A stretch of 64,000 nt of DNA from JACJWR01 sp963752505. GTDB taxonomy: Bacteria; Actinomycetota; Actinomycetes; S36-B12; UBA10799. Position numbers and translations under genes: made by a program. Below the pieces are notes generated by a model, which was not told the origin of the DNA, ran no database searches, and saw only the letters and a program-made list of their open reading frames with translations. The first letter of the stretch is position 1. Each line of letters starts with the position of its first letter. This document shows, piece after piece, positions 15,263 to 24,602 of this stretch. Location: contig CAVVYM010000010.1 in NCBI GenBank assembly GCA_963752505.1, positions 186,001 to 250,000 on the forward strand, in the 5' to 3' direction.

Positions 15263-15883
15263 ATGGACGAAGCGCACGCGCCCCTGCCTCTGGCCGGGTT
15301 CGGTGTCCGATTGCTGATGGGGTTGTCGATCGCAATCGTCGCACTCGGTGGCTGTTCGGGGTTCCTCTCAGGTGAGGACCCAACACGCATCGGCACGTTC
15401 ACAACGGGGCCCGCGGTGGAGAACAGCAATTTCTTCGGGGTGCCGTTCGAACCCTGCACCGCGATCGAACTCGAGGGCTACCCGGCCTACCTCCCGCGCG
15501 CCTCCTACGACTACTACCAGGGCCCGTGGTGCGCCTCAGAGGGCGACACGAGGACCTATCTGTGGGCCTACGCCCGGCCCTTGACCAATGAGCAGAGCGC
15601 CCTGACGATCAACGAAGACGTGCTCGCCGACGCCGAGCAGAAGGTGCTCGACCTCGAGGCTCAGGGTTACCGGCGGGTCTGCGGTGCCGTGACGCCCGGC
15701 ACGATGGTGGACGCCGGATTTGAGAGCCCGTCGGAGGCGACCCGCATCCGGCTGGCGAACCGGGGTCAGGTCGCGGACCCGCCGCAGGCCACGAGCACCG
15801 AACCGCCTTCACTGGTGGTGGCCGTCTCGCCGGCCACCCGCGCCCCGTCGGTGCCAGAGGGGGCCTACGCTCCGCCATGCTGA
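15263..15883 (+). CDS. Putative lipoprotein (DUF3558-like features)
   Basis: A 206-residue protein with a signal peptide ending in ALGGC-SG, a lipobox whose Cys would be lipidated and anchored outside the cytoplasmic membrane. The mature part contains FEPCTAIELEGYPAYLP, PWCASEG and RRVCGAV, so at least three Cys, and ends in a Pro/Ser/Thr-rich tail with a terminal Cys. The FxPC near the N-terminus and overall size resemble DUF3558 lipoproteins, but the match is weak. I start at ATG 15263; the frame is open further left only because it runs across the tRNA and the LCP gene antisense. Function unknown. Confidence 0.65.
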   Translation: MDEAHAPLPLAGFGVRLLMGLSIAIVALGGCSGFLSGEDPTRIGTFTTGPAVENSNFFGVPFEPCTAIELEGYPAYLPRASYDYYQGPWCASEGDTRTYLWAYARPLTNEQSALTINEDVLADAEQKVLDLEAQGYRRVCGAVTPGTMVDAGFESPSEATRIRLANRGQVADPPQATSTEPPSLVVAVSPATRAPSVPEGAYAPPC

Positions 15884-15901
15884 CAGGCGGCGGGCCGTCA
15901 G

Positions 15902-15907
15902 TAGGCT
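15902..15907 (+). promoter_or_regulatory. -10 box of a leaderless promoter (argS)
   Basis: TAGGCT, 6 nt before the argS ATG at 15914, with no ribosome binding site between. Suggests a leaderless message at the head of the argS-lysA-hom-thrC-thrB operon. Confidence 0.5.
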
Positions 15908-15913
15908 AGGCCC

Positions 15914-17581
15914 ATGACTCCCGAGGCCCTAGCCGCTGTGATTCGCGATGCGATCGTCGCGGTCGTCGACCAAGGTCAACTGCAGTTGCCCGCCGATGCT
16001 GTGCCCACCGCAGTGGTAGTGGAGCGCCCGCGCAATCCGGAGCACGGTGACTACGCCACCAATGTGGCGATGCGACTTGCCAAGCCCGCGGGGAGGCCGC
16101 CCCGGGAGGTGGCCGAGTTGCTGGCGGCACAGATTGCGGCCGCCGGTGGAGTTGCCTCGGCCGACGTGGCTGGTCCCGGCTTCATCAATATCACCCTCGA
16201 CGCCGCGGCTGCCGGACAGATCGCCGCGGATGTCGTCGCTGCCGGTGACAGGTACGGCACGACCGATGCGTTGGCCGGTACCTCGATCAACGTGGAGTAC
16301 ATCTCGGCGAATCCGACCGGGCCGCTCCACCTCGGCCACACCCGGTGGGCAGCCGTCGGCGACGCACTGGCCCGGGTCCTCGCCGCAGCGGGTGCGCAGG
16401 TGACGCGCGAGTTCTACGTGAACGATCGCGGGGTGCAGATGGACCGATTTGGTGAGTCGCTGCTCGCGGCGGCGAAGGGCCGTCCCGCGCCCGCCGATGG
16501 CTACCACGGTGGCTACGTTCTTGAACTGGCGGCGGAGATAGTTCGAGACCGTCCGGAACTCCTCGAATTGCCCGAGGACGAGGCGATGGTGGAGTTTCGC
16601 GAGGAGGGCTACCAGCGTCAACGGGCGCAGCAGGAAGCGGTGCTCGAAGTCTTCCGCACCCACTTCGACGTCTGGTACTCCGAGCGGCACCTGCACGACA
16701 GTGGTGCCGTCGAGCGGGGCCTAGCGGCGCTGGAGACAGGCGGTCACCTCTACCGGTCCGACGACGCCCTGTGGCTGCGCACAACGGACTTTGATGATGA
16801 CAAAGACCGTGTGCTCATCAAGAGCGACGGTGAAATGACCTACTTCTCATCAGATAGTGCTTACTACGTGGACAAGCGAGCGCGTGGCTTCGACATCAAC
16901 ATCTACCTGCTCGGCGCAGACCACCATGGATACGTGGGGCGCCTGAAGGCCCTGGCGGCCTGCGCCGGCGACGATCCGAACTACAACATAGAGGTCCTCA
17001 TCGGTCAGTTGGTCAAAATCTACCGGGGTGGCGAGGAGGTCCGGCTGTCGAAGCGGGCCGGCGATATCGTGACGCTGGAGGATCTCGTCGACGAAGTCGG
17101 CGTGGACGCCGCCCGCTACTCGCTCATCCGGTATCCGGCCGACTCTCCGCTCACCCTCGACCTCGATCTGCTCATCAAGCGCAGCAACGACAATCCGGTG
17201 TTCTACGTGCAGTACGCGCATGCCCGCATCTCCTCGGTGCTACGCCACGCTGCTGACTTGGGCATCGACTGGGCGGCCGCCGAGTTCGATGCCAGCCTGC
17301 TCACCCACCCGCGCGAGGGTGATCTGCTGGGTGTGATTGCCGAGTTGCCAGGCACCGTCGCCTCCGCGGCCGAATTGCGCGAGCCCCATCGGGTGGCGAG
17401 GTACCTCGAAGAGCTCGCAACGGCTTACCACAAGTTCTACGACTCGTGCCGGGTGCTGCCCCGGGCCGATGAGGAGTTGACCACCACCACCATCGCGCGG
17501 TTGTGGTTGTGCGCGGCCACTAGGCAGACGCTGGCCAACGGCCTGGAACTGCTCGGCGTGAGCGCCCCGGAGCGAATGTGA
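15914..17581 (+). CDS. argS: Arginyl-tRNA synthetase
   Basis: A 555-residue class I synthetase charging tRNA-Arg. An N-terminal Add-1 domain (residues 1-100), then ANPTGPLHLGHTR (about 132-144) carrying the HIGH motif, and VRLSKRAG (about 376-383) in place of KMSKS. The DALR anticodon-binding domain occupies the end (YHKFYDSCRVLP). Full length for the family. First gene of an argS-lysA-hom-thrC-thrB series with 4-base or near-zero junctions; the lysA GTG overlaps its stop. Confidence 0.97.
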   Translation: MTPEALAAVIRDAIVAVVDQGQLQLPADAVPTAVVVERPRNPEHGDYATNVAMRLAKPAGRPPREVAELLAAQIAAAGGVASADVAGPGFINITLDAAAAGQIAADVVAAGDRYGTTDALAGTSINVEYISANPTGPLHLGHTRWAAVGDALARVLAAAGAQVTREFYVNDRGVQMDRFGESLLAAAKGRPAPADGYHGGYVLELAAEIVRDRPELLELPEDEAMVEFREEGYQRQRAQQEAVLEVFRTHFDVWYSERHLHDSGAVERGLAALETGGHLYRSDDALWLRTTDFDDDKDRVLIKSDGEMTYFSSDSAYYVDKRARGFDINIYLLGADHHGYVGRLKALAACAGDDPNYNIEVLIGQLVKIYRGGEEVRLSKRAGDIVTLEDLVDEVGVDAARYSLIRYPADSPLTLDLDLLIKRSNDNPVFYVQYAHARISSVLRHAADLGIDWAAAEFDASLLTHPREGDLLGVIAELPGTVASAAELREPHRVARYLEELATAYHKFYDSCRVLPRADEELTTTTIARLWLCAATRQTLANGLELLGVSAPERM

Positions 17582-19002
17582 GCCGCCCGCATCCCGCCGG
17601 CCCGCTGCACGGCGACCTGGTCACGACGAGCGAGGTGCCGGCCCCACCACCGACGGCGGTGAGCGCCGCTCTCGACCCGCAGACGTGGTCGGCGAACGTC
17701 GCACGGGATTCGGCCGGCGAGGTGACCGTCGCGGGTATCGGAGTCGACGAATTGGCCGCCACCTACGGCACGCCCCTTTTCGTGCTTGACGAGGCGGACC
17801 TGCGGTCGCGTGCCCGGGGCTACGTGGACGCCTTTGAGGGCCTGTCGCCTTCGGGCGTCGACGTCTACTACGCAGGCAAGGCGTTTCTGTGCGCTGCGGT
17901 GGCGCGCTGGGTGATCGCCGAGGGTATGCGACTGGATGTATGCACCGGCGGCGAGCTTGCGCTGGCCCTGCGTGCCGGCGTGCCCGGCGATCGCCTGCTC
18001 TTCCACGGCAACAACAAGTCCCGCGCCGAACTGGCAGCGGGACTGGCCGCTGGCGTGGGCCGGTTCGTTGTCGATTCGTTCGACGAGTTGGCGGCGCTGG
18101 CCGAACTCGCCCGGAGCGCGGACACCGTTGCGCCGGTGCTGATTCGCGTGACCCTCGGGGTAGAAGCGCATACCCACGAATTCATCGCAACGGCCCACGA
18201 GGATCAGAAGTTCGGATTCTCCCTGGCCTCCGGACGTGCCCTGGCCGCTGTGGAGCAAGCCTTGGCCGATCCGAATGTGGAGCTCGTGGGCATCCACAGC
18301 CACATCGGATCCCAGATCTTCGTGGCGTCCGGCTTCGAGGTGGCGGCCGCCCGCGCCGCCGCCTTCCTGGCGACGATTCGCGACGAGTGCGGCGTGGTTG
18401 TCGGTGAACTCAATCTGGGTGGCGGGCTCGGCATTCGCTACACGCCCGACGACACGCCCATCGCGATCGCCGACATGGCCACGCACCTGGTGCGCATCGT
18501 CGCGGATGAGTGCGCTCGCCGGGGCCTGCCGATGCCACGCCTGGCCTTTGAACCCGGCCGTGCGATCGTCGGGCCCTCGACCCTCACCCTGTACGAGGTG
18601 GGGACAGTGAAGCGTCGCAGCCTCGAGGGGGGCGGCTCACGGGTCTACGTCAGTGTGGACGGTGGCATGAGCGACAACATCCGCACCGCTCTCTATGACG
18701 CCGACTACACGCTCACGCTGGCCAGCCGCGTCTCCGATGCGCCCGCCGTGCGGGCCCGAGTGGTGGGCAAGCACTGCGAGAGTGGCGACATCGTGGTGCG
18801 CAACGTCTGGTTGCCCGCCGACATCGCGCCCGGAGACCTGCTCGCCGTGGCGGCAACCGGCGCCTACAACCGGGCGATGGCCAGCAACTACAACTTGGTG
18901 ACCCGACCGGCTGTGGTGGGCGTGGCGGATGGCCAGAGCACGGTAGTGCTTCGCCGCGAAACGCTCGACGACCTCTTCGCAACTGACCCTGGATTGGCGT
19001 GA
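17578..19002 (+). CDS. lysA: Diaminopimelate decarboxylase
   Basis: A 474-residue PLP enzyme (fold III, alanine racemase-like barrel) that makes L-lysine from meso-diaminopimelate. Lys101 in YYAGKAFLC is the PLP Lys; HSHIGSQIF, LNLGGGLGIRY and FEPGRAIVGPS bind the cofactor phosphate and substrate; KHCESGDIV contains the active-site Cys of the partner subunit. An N-terminal extension of about 40 residues precedes the core. The start GTG overlaps the argS stop (GTGA). As in mycobacteria it sits between argS and hom. Confidence 0.95.
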   Translation: MSRPHPAGPLHGDLVTTSEVPAPPPTAVSAALDPQTWSANVARDSAGEVTVAGIGVDELAATYGTPLFVLDEADLRSRARGYVDAFEGLSPSGVDVYYAGKAFLCAAVARWVIAEGMRLDVCTGGELALALRAGVPGDRLLFHGNNKSRAELAAGLAAGVGRFVVDSFDELAALAELARSADTVAPVLIRVTLGVEAHTHEFIATAHEDQKFGFSLASGRALAAVEQALADPNVELVGIHSHIGSQIFVASGFEVAAARAAAFLATIRDECGVVVGELNLGGGLGIRYTPDDTPIAIADMATHLVRIVADECARRGLPMPRLAFEPGRAIVGPSTLTLYEVGTVKRRSLEGGGSRVYVSVDGGMSDNIRTALYDADYTLTLASRVSDAPAVRARVVGKHCESGDIVVRNVWLPADIAPGDLLAVAATGAYNRAMASNYNLVTRPAVVGVADGQSTVVLRRETLDDLFATDPGLA

Positions 19003-19009
19003 GAACCTG

Positions 19010-20341
19010 ATGACTGTGACCGATACATTGAAAGTCGCCATGCTTGGTGGTGGCGTCGTCGGCTCCCAAGTCGCACGCCTGATGGCGGAGAACGCCGATG
19101 ACCTCGCGGCCCGTGCTGGCGCCCGCCTGGAGTTGGTCGGCGTTGCGGTGCGGGATACGAGTCGGCCCCGCGACGGCATTGACCGTGCGTTGCTGACCGA
19201 CGATCCGGCCGAACTGGTCGCCCGCGACGACGTGGATATCGTGATCGAGGTCATGGGCGGGCTCGAACCAACGGCGGAACTGCTGCTGGCAGCCATGGAT
19301 CACGGCTGCAGCGTGGTGTCCGCGAACAAGGCGCTGATCGCCACTGAGGGGCCGATGCTGCACTCAGCGGCCGAGGCGAATGCCGTCGACCTGTACTACG
19401 AGGCAGCCGTCGCAGGAGCGATTCCGCTGCTCCGACCGCTGCGCGAGAGCCTGGTCGGCGATCGCGTCCGGCGGGTGCTGGGCATCGTCAACGGCACCAC
19501 CAACTACATCCTCACCAAGATGGACGAGGACGGTGCTGCCTACGACGACGTGTTGGCCGAGGCGCAGCGCCTCGGATACGCCGAAGCCGATCCGACGGCA
19601 GATGTCGAGGGTCTCGACGCGGCCGCCAAAGCGGCGATCCTGGCCGGTTTGGCCTTCCACTCGGCGGTTTCGTTCGACCAGGTGTCGTGCGAGGGTATCT
19701 CCCGGCTGAGCCAGGACGACATGGCCGCCGCCAGGGAAGCCGGATTCGTGGTCAAACTCCTCGCAGTGGCCGAACTCGTGGAATCGGACGCACCCGATGA
19801 CGACGGTGCCGGGATCGTGGTGCGGGTTCACCCGGCAATGGTTCCGCGGTCGCATCCGCTGGCTAGTGTGCGCGACGCCTACAACGCCGTGTTCGTGGAA
19901 GCCGAAGCCGCTGGGCAGGTCATGTTCTACGGCCGGGGTGCTGGCGGCGAACCGACCGCGAGCGCCATTCTCGGCGACGTCGTCGCGGTGGCCCGTAACC
20001 GGCTCGCGGGTCGTCCCGGCCCGGGGCGTTCGGACTATGCGGGCCTGTCCGTGTTGCCGCTCGGGCGCGCCACTACCCGCTACTCGGTCAGTCTCGTCGT
20101 GCACGACCGGCCCGGAGCGCTGGCCGCCGTCGCACAGGTCTTCGCCGACGGCGGGGTGTCGCTACAGAGCGTCCGGCAGGAAGGCGGGCTTGAGGAGGGG
20201 GTGCCTGATGCGGGCCTGCTGGTGCGTACCCACCTGGCCAACGAGGGGGACTTGCGTGCGGTGGTGGAGCGATTGCGGACGTTGGACGAGGTCAAGGAAA
20301 TCGCCGGTGTGATTCGGGTTGAGGGAGGACCGGACCTATGA
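19010..20341 (+). CDS. hom: Homoserine dehydrogenase with C-terminal ACT domain
   Basis: A 443-residue enzyme reducing aspartate semialdehyde to homoserine with NAD(P)H. MLGGGVVGSQVARLM is the Rossmann loop; SANKALIAT and GIVNGTTNYILTKM and EADPTADVEGLDAAAKAAIL are substrate-site motifs. From about residue 350, YSVSLVVHDRPGALAAVAQVF is an ACT domain, the feedback-inhibition domain (threonine in characterised homologues). The ATG is 7 bases after lysA. The stop overlaps the thrC start. Confidence 0.95.
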   Translation: MTVTDTLKVAMLGGGVVGSQVARLMAENADDLAARAGARLELVGVAVRDTSRPRDGIDRALLTDDPAELVARDDVDIVIEVMGGLEPTAELLLAAMDHGCSVVSANKALIATEGPMLHSAAEANAVDLYYEAAVAGAIPLLRPLRESLVGDRVRRVLGIVNGTTNYILTKMDEDGAAYDDVLAEAQRLGYAEADPTADVEGLDAAAKAAILAGLAFHSAVSFDQVSCEGISRLSQDDMAAAREAGFVVKLLAVAELVESDAPDDDGAGIVVRVHPAMVPRSHPLASVRDAYNAVFVEAEAAGQVMFYGRGAGGEPTASAILGDVVAVARNRLAGRPGPGRSDYAGLSVLPLGRATTRYSVSLVVHDRPGALAAVAQVFADGGVSLQSVRQEGGLEEGVPDAGLLVRTHLANEGDLRAVVERLRTLDEVKEIAGVIRVEGGPDL

Positions 20342-21402
20342 CCGGAGCACACGTGTGGCGGGGTGTGATCGAGGAGTACCGCGACCGGTTGCCAGTCAGC
20401 GATGCCACTCCGGTAGTGACGCTGCGAGAGGGCGGGACGCCGCTGGTGAAGGCACAGGTGGTTTCGGAAACCACCGGCTGCGAGGTGTACCTCAAGGTCG
20501 AGGGGGTCAATCCGACCGGATCATTCAAGGACCGCGGCATGACCATGGCCATCTCCAAGGCTTTCGAGGAAGGCGCCAAGGCGGTGATCTGCGCTTCCAC
20601 CGGCAACACGTCAGCTAGCGCGGCCGCCTATGCCGTACGCGCCGGCATGGTGTGTGCCGTGCTTGTGCCCGCAGGCAAGATTGCGATGGGAAAACTGGCG
20701 CAGGCACTGGTGCACGGAGCCGTACTACTGCAGGTGGACGGCAACTTCGACGAGTGCCTGGTGCTTGCACGCGACCTGTCCGAGCACTACCCGGTTGCGT
20801 TGGTCAATTCGGTCAACCCAGTGCGGATCGAAGGGCAGAAGACGGCCAGCTTTGAGATTGTCGATCAACTCGGCGACGCCCCGGACATCCACTGCCTGCC
20901 CGTCGGCAATGCAGGCAACATCACTGCGTACTGGAAAGGTTACGTTGAGTACGCAGCCGACGGGGAAGCCAGCCAGCGCCCACGCATGTGGGGCTTCCAG
21001 GCCGCCGGGGCGGCGCCTATCGTGCTGGGTGAACCCGTTGCCAAACCATCCACCATCGCGACCGCCATTCGCATCGGCAAGCCCGCCTCCTGGCAGCAGG
21101 CCGTGGAGGCGCGCGACACCTCTGGCGGCATGATCGACATGGTCACGGACCGCGAAATCCTCGCGGCCTACCACCTGCTTGCCGCGAAGGAGGGCGTCTT
21201 CGTCGAGCCAGCTTCCGCGGCATCGGTCGCCGGATTGCTCAAGGCCCACGCCGCCGGCCTGCTGGACCCGGGCCAACGTGTGGTGTGCACCGTGACCGGG
21301 AACGGACTGAAGGATCCTGAATGGGCTCTGGCTTCGGCCCCGGCGCCACAGGGGATCGAGGCCGATGTCGAGGCTGCGGCTCGCGCGTTGGGTCTGGTGT
21401 GA
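20338..21402 (+). CDS. thrC: Threonine synthase
   Basis: A 354-residue PLP enzyme converting O-phosphohomoserine to threonine. GSFKDRGMTMA carries the PLP Lys64; STGNTSASAAAYA binds the phosphate; LPVGNAGNITAYWKGY is the glycine-rich cofactor loop. It is the short (about 350-residue) actinobacterial form. Its ATG overlaps the hom stop (ATGA), and its stop overlaps the thrB GTG start, so expression of hom-thrC-thrB is tightly coupled. Confidence 0.95.
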   Translation: MTGAHVWRGVIEEYRDRLPVSDATPVVTLREGGTPLVKAQVVSETTGCEVYLKVEGVNPTGSFKDRGMTMAISKAFEEGAKAVICASTGNTSASAAAYAVRAGMVCAVLVPAGKIAMGKLAQALVHGAVLLQVDGNFDECLVLARDLSEHYPVALVNSVNPVRIEGQKTASFEIVDQLGDAPDIHCLPVGNAGNITAYWKGYVEYAADGEASQRPRMWGFQAAGAAPIVLGEPVAKPSTIATAIRIGKPASWQQAVEARDTSGGMIDMVTDREILAAYHLLAAKEGVFVEPASAASVAGLLKAHAAGLLDPGQRVVCTVTGNGLKDPEWALASAPAPQGIEADVEAAARALGLV

Positions 21403-22346
21403 GCGCCGGGAGCGGGGTGCTCCGAGTCTCCTCACAGATTCCGGCAACGGCTGCCAACTTGGGGCCAGGTTTCGATTGCCTCGGCGTGGCGCTGCACGTG
21501 CATGACGACTACCGGGCCCGCGTTGTGATCGGCAACGGATCAGGTGCCCCGGCCGTCAGCGTGCACATCGACGGTGAGGGCGCCGACGGATCGATTCCGA
21601 CTGATGGGCAAAACCTGGTGTCCAAGGCGCTGTTCGCCGGCCTGGCCGCCTGGCAGGGGCCGCCGGTTGCGGAACTCGAACTGACGTGTGTCAACCGCAT
21701 CCCGCACGGCCGCGGCCTCGGGTCATCGTCGGCAGCGATCGTCGGTGGACTGTTGCTGGCTCGGGAGTTGTGCTTCGGTGACGTGTCAGACGATGCTGTC
21801 CTTGCGCTCGCGACCGAAATCGAGGGCCACCCGGACAATGTCGCGCCGGCGCTGTTGGGCGGGTTCACCGTCAGTTGGACATCCGAGGTCGGGTCGCGGC
21901 CCCAAGGCCGGGCCGTGCGGCTTGTGCCGTCGCCCGAGCTCACCCCGATCGTCGCGATTCCCGCGTCGACGCTGTCGACCGCACACGCCCGCAGTCTCGT
22001 GTGGGACGAGGTGAGCATGGCCGATGCGGTGTTCAACCTTTCGAGGTCGGCGCTTCTCGTTGCGGCCTTGACCACCACACCCGAGCGCATCTTCGAAGCC
22101 ACTGACGACCGACTCCACCAGCAGCAGCGCGCCCAGGCGTACGTCAGCAGCCACGCGCTCATGTCAATCCTGCGCATGGACGGCCACGCCGCGACGATTT
22201 CGGGGGCCGGGCCTACGGTGCTCACTTTCGCGCCGAGTGAACGAGCTGATGACACCGCCCGCGAGATTGCCGAATACACCGGCGTCGGCTGGGAGGTTAA
22301 GGTGCTGAGTTTCGCCCTCGCGGGTGGTCGGGCCACAGTTGAGTAG
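21399..22346 (+). CDS. thrB: Homoserine kinase
   Basis: A 315-residue GHMP kinase supplying O-phosphohomoserine to threonine synthase. IPATAANLGPGFDCLGVAL is the N-terminal GHMP motif, IPHGRGLGSSSAAIVGGLLLA the ATP loop, HPDNVAPALLGG the substrate region and ISGAGPTVLTF the third motif. I start at GTG 21399, which overlaps the thrC stop; the frame is open upstream inside thrC but not homologous there. It is the last gene of the operon; 208 bases of rho leader follow. Confidence 0.95.
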   Translation: MSAGSGVLRVSSQIPATAANLGPGFDCLGVALHVHDDYRARVVIGNGSGAPAVSVHIDGEGADGSIPTDGQNLVSKALFAGLAAWQGPPVAELELTCVNRIPHGRGLGSSSAAIVGGLLLARELCFGDVSDDAVLALATEIEGHPDNVAPALLGGFTVSWTSEVGSRPQGRAVRLVPSPELTPIVAIPASTLSTAHARSLVWDEVSMADAVFNLSRSALLVAALTTTPERIFEATDDRLHQQQRAQAYVSSHALMSILRMDGHAATISGAGPTVLTFAPSERADDTAREIAEYTGVGWEVKVLSFALAGGRATVE

Positions 22347-22554
22347 CGAGGACGTACAACACGCACTGGTGAGGGTGGTGCTAGCCAGTCACGACACCCG
22401 GTGGTACTGTCGAAACGGTCGAACAGTCAGTTTCCGACCGGGTATCAAGGCCTCGCTTCACTTCTGAAGATTCGCGGGCTATTTCGTTTCGCGTTCTGTC
22501 ACCTTGCGATGGTCGACCCTCTCATATTCGTCCTGAAAGGACACGGCTATAACA
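22347..22554 (+). promoter_or_regulatory. rho 5' leader region
   Basis: A 208-bp gap between thrB and rho. It contains a bulged stem ACTGTCGA/TCGAACAGT (22406-22427) and GAAAGGA about 14 nt before the GTG start. A leader of this length suits the autogenous attenuation known for rho genes, but I cannot place a convincing promoter or terminator. Confidence 0.35.
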
Positions 22555-24294
22555 GTGACTGACACCACTATCGTCGGGGAGTCCCCGACGCGATCCGGAG
22601 GTTTGTCCTCCATGCTGCTTCCCGACCTCAAGAAGTTGGCCGGCCAACTAGGTATCAGCGGAGTGAGCGGAATGCGCAAGGCGGATCTGATTTCCGCCAT
22701 CAGCTCCAAGCAGAGCGGCGGTTCCGCCAACGGCGGTAAACCCGAGGGCAAGACCACGCAGAAGCGCACCTCAAAAGCACAGGAGGCACCCGTGGACGAG
22801 GCCGGCGAAGCACCTGCCGAGCAACGCAACGAGCAGCGCGAGCAGGGTGAGCAGGACCAGCAGCGTGAGCAGCGCAACGAGCAGGGCCAGCAGCGCGAGC
22901 AACGCAACGAGCAGGGCCAGCAGGGCAAACAGCGTGAGCAGGGCCAGCAGCGTGAGCAGCGCAACGAGCAGGGCCAGCAGCGTGATCAGGGCCAGCAGCA
23001 ACGTCGCAACAGCGGGGGCGGAAACGACGATGAGCGAGGCGGCCGCAGCCGCAATCGGCGTCGGCGCGGCCGCGATCGCAATCGCAACGACAACCGCGGC
23101 AATCGTCAGCGCGACTTGGACGCCGAGCCCGAGGTGAACGAGGACGATGTCCTCGTCCCCATCTCCGGGGTGCTCGACGTGCTGGACAACTACGCTTTCG
23201 TGCGCACCAGCGGTTACCTTCCCGGACCTAACGACGTCTACGTGTCGTTGTCCATGGTCCGTCGACAAGGTCTGCGCAAGGGCGACATCATCGTCGGCGC
23301 GATCAAGCAGGTGCGCGACGGCGAACAACGACAGAAATTCAACCCGCTCGTGCGTATCGACCAGGTGAACGGCCTCGAACCAAGTCAGGCCCGCAATCGA
23401 GTCGAGTTCTCGAAGCTCACTCCGCTCTACCCGCAGGAACGCCTCCGCCTGGAAAACGACCCGACCAACCTCACCACCCGCGTGATCGATCTGGTCGCAC
23501 CGATCGGCAAGGGCCAGCGCGGCCTCATCGTCTCGCCGCCCAAGGCGGGCAAGACGATGGTCTTGCAGCGGATGGCCAACGCCATCACCGAGAACAACCC
23601 CGAATGCCACCTCATGGTCGTGCTGGTGGACGAGCGGCCTGAAGAGGTCACCGACATGCAGCGATCGGTGAAGGGCGAAGTCATCGCCTCCACCTTCGAC
23701 CGGCCGGCCGAGGACCACACGACGGTTGCCGAACTCGCCATCGAACGCGCGAAGCGGTTGGTGGAAATGGGCATGGACGTGGTGGTGCTGCTCGATTCCA
23801 TGACGCGACTGGGTCGGGCCTACAACCTGGCCGCGCCCGCCTCGGGCCGGATCCTGTCCGGCGGCGTGGATTCAGCTGCCCTGTACCCGCCCAAGAAGTT
23901 CTTCGGTGCTGCTCGCAACATTGAGAACGGCGGCTCCCTGACGATCCTGGCCACCGCGCTTGTCGAAACCGGCTCCCGCATGGACGAAGTGATCTTCGAG
24001 GAGTTCAAGGGCACCGGAAACATGGAGCTCAAGCTCGACCGACGTCTCGCCGACAAGCGGATCTTCCCGGCGGTCGACGTCGACGCATCGGGCACGCGCA
24101 AGGAGGAGTTGCTCCTCGCGCCGGAGGAACTCAAGATCGTGTGGAAGCTCCGGCGGGTGTTGCACGCATTGGACGCCTACCAGGCAATCGAATTGCTGCT
24201 GGGCAAACTGCGCAACACGAAGACGAACTACGAGTTCCTCATGCAGGTCGCCAAGACCACACCTGGTTCCGACGACGTCCCCGGCGACGTCTGA
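22555..24294 (+). CDS. rho: Transcription termination factor Rho with Gln/Asn/Glu/Arg-rich insertion
   Basis: A 579-residue hexameric RNA helicase. Residues about 20-52 form the Rho N-terminal helix bundle (LPDLKKLAGQLGI). Residues about 88-195 are a disordered insertion: first Q/N/E/R repeats, then an RGRDRNRND basic stretch. The cold-shock RNA-binding domain begins at about 197 (GVLDVLDNYAFVRTSGYLPG). The ATPase domain has Walker A SPPKAGKT (Lys333), VVLVDERPEEV, VVVLLDSMTRLGRAYN and the Q/R loops. The start is GTG with a distant GAAAGGA. Insertion-bearing Rho is normal in actinobacteria; the tandem repeat in it is unusual. Confidence 0.97.
   Translation: MTDTTIVGESPTRSGGLSSMLLPDLKKLAGQLGISGVSGMRKADLISAISSKQSGGSANGGKPEGKTTQKRTSKAQEAPVDEAGEAPAEQRNEQREQGEQDQQREQRNEQGQQREQRNEQGQQGKQREQGQQREQRNEQGQQRDQGQQQRRNSGGGNDDERGGRSRNRRRRGRDRNRNDNRGNRQRDLDAEPEVNEDDVLVPISGVLDVLDNYAFVRTSGYLPGPNDVYVSLSMVRRQGLRKGDIIVGAIKQVRDGEQRQKFNPLVRIDQVNGLEPSQARNRVEFSKLTPLYPQERLRLENDPTNLTTRVIDLVAPIGKGQRGLIVSPPKAGKTMVLQRMANAITENNPECHLMVVLVDERPEEVTDMQRSVKGEVIASTFDRPAEDHTTVAELAIERAKRLVEMGMDVVVLLDSMTRLGRAYNLAAPASGRILSGGVDSAALYPPKKFFGAARNIENGGSLTILATALVETGSRMDEVIFEEFKGTGNMELKLDRRLADKRIFPAVDVDASGTRKEELLLAPEELKIVWKLRRVLHALDAYQAIELLLGKLRNTKTNYEFLMQVAKTTPGSDDVPGDV
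22861..22986 (+). repeat. 30-bp tandem repeat inside rho
   Basis: Units at 22861-22890, 22891-22920, a 27-bp degenerate unit 22921-22947, 22948-22977, then a partial unit. Units 1 and 4 are identical at the base level, unit 2 differs at 2 positions. Each encodes a QREQRNEQGQ decapeptide (residues 103-112, 113-122, 132-141). Confidence 0.9.
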
Positions 24295-24383
24295 CCGAGT
24301 CGCGACCTGCGATACTGAACCTCCGGCCATGCGGTTCACGCCATCCGGGCGACCCGCGTGCCGACGAATCAAGGAGATCAGTC

Positions 24384-24602
24384 ATGAAGCCCGACATTCA
24401 CCCGCAGTACGGCGAGACCACTGTGACCTGCAGTTGCGGCAACACTTTCGTCACGCGCAGCACAGCCAAGAACGGCGTCATTCACGCTGAAGTCTGCAGC
24501 GAGTGCCACCCGTTCTACACCGGCAAGCAGAAGATTCTCGACTCCGGCGGTCGGGTGGCGCGCTTCGAAAAGCGCTTCGGCAAGAAGTCGGCGTCGAAGT
24601 AG
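24384..24602 (+). CDS. rpmE: Ribosomal protein bL31, zinc-binding form
   Basis: A 72-residue 50S subunit protein. Cys16 and Cys18 (CSCG) with Cys38 and Cys41 (CSECH) give the four-Cys zinc site of the C+ form, so the zinc-free paralogue made under Zn limitation is not this one. ATG 24384 has AAGGAG 7 bases upstream. prfA begins on the base after its TAG stop. Confidence 0.97.
   Translation: MKPDIHPQYGETTVTCSCGNTFVTRSTAKNGVIHAEVCSECHPFYTGKQKILDSGGRVARFEKRFGKKSASK

Noticed and set aside
22861..22986. Direct repeats resembling a small CRISPR array
   Set aside because: The repeats are contiguous without spacers and lie in frame inside rho.
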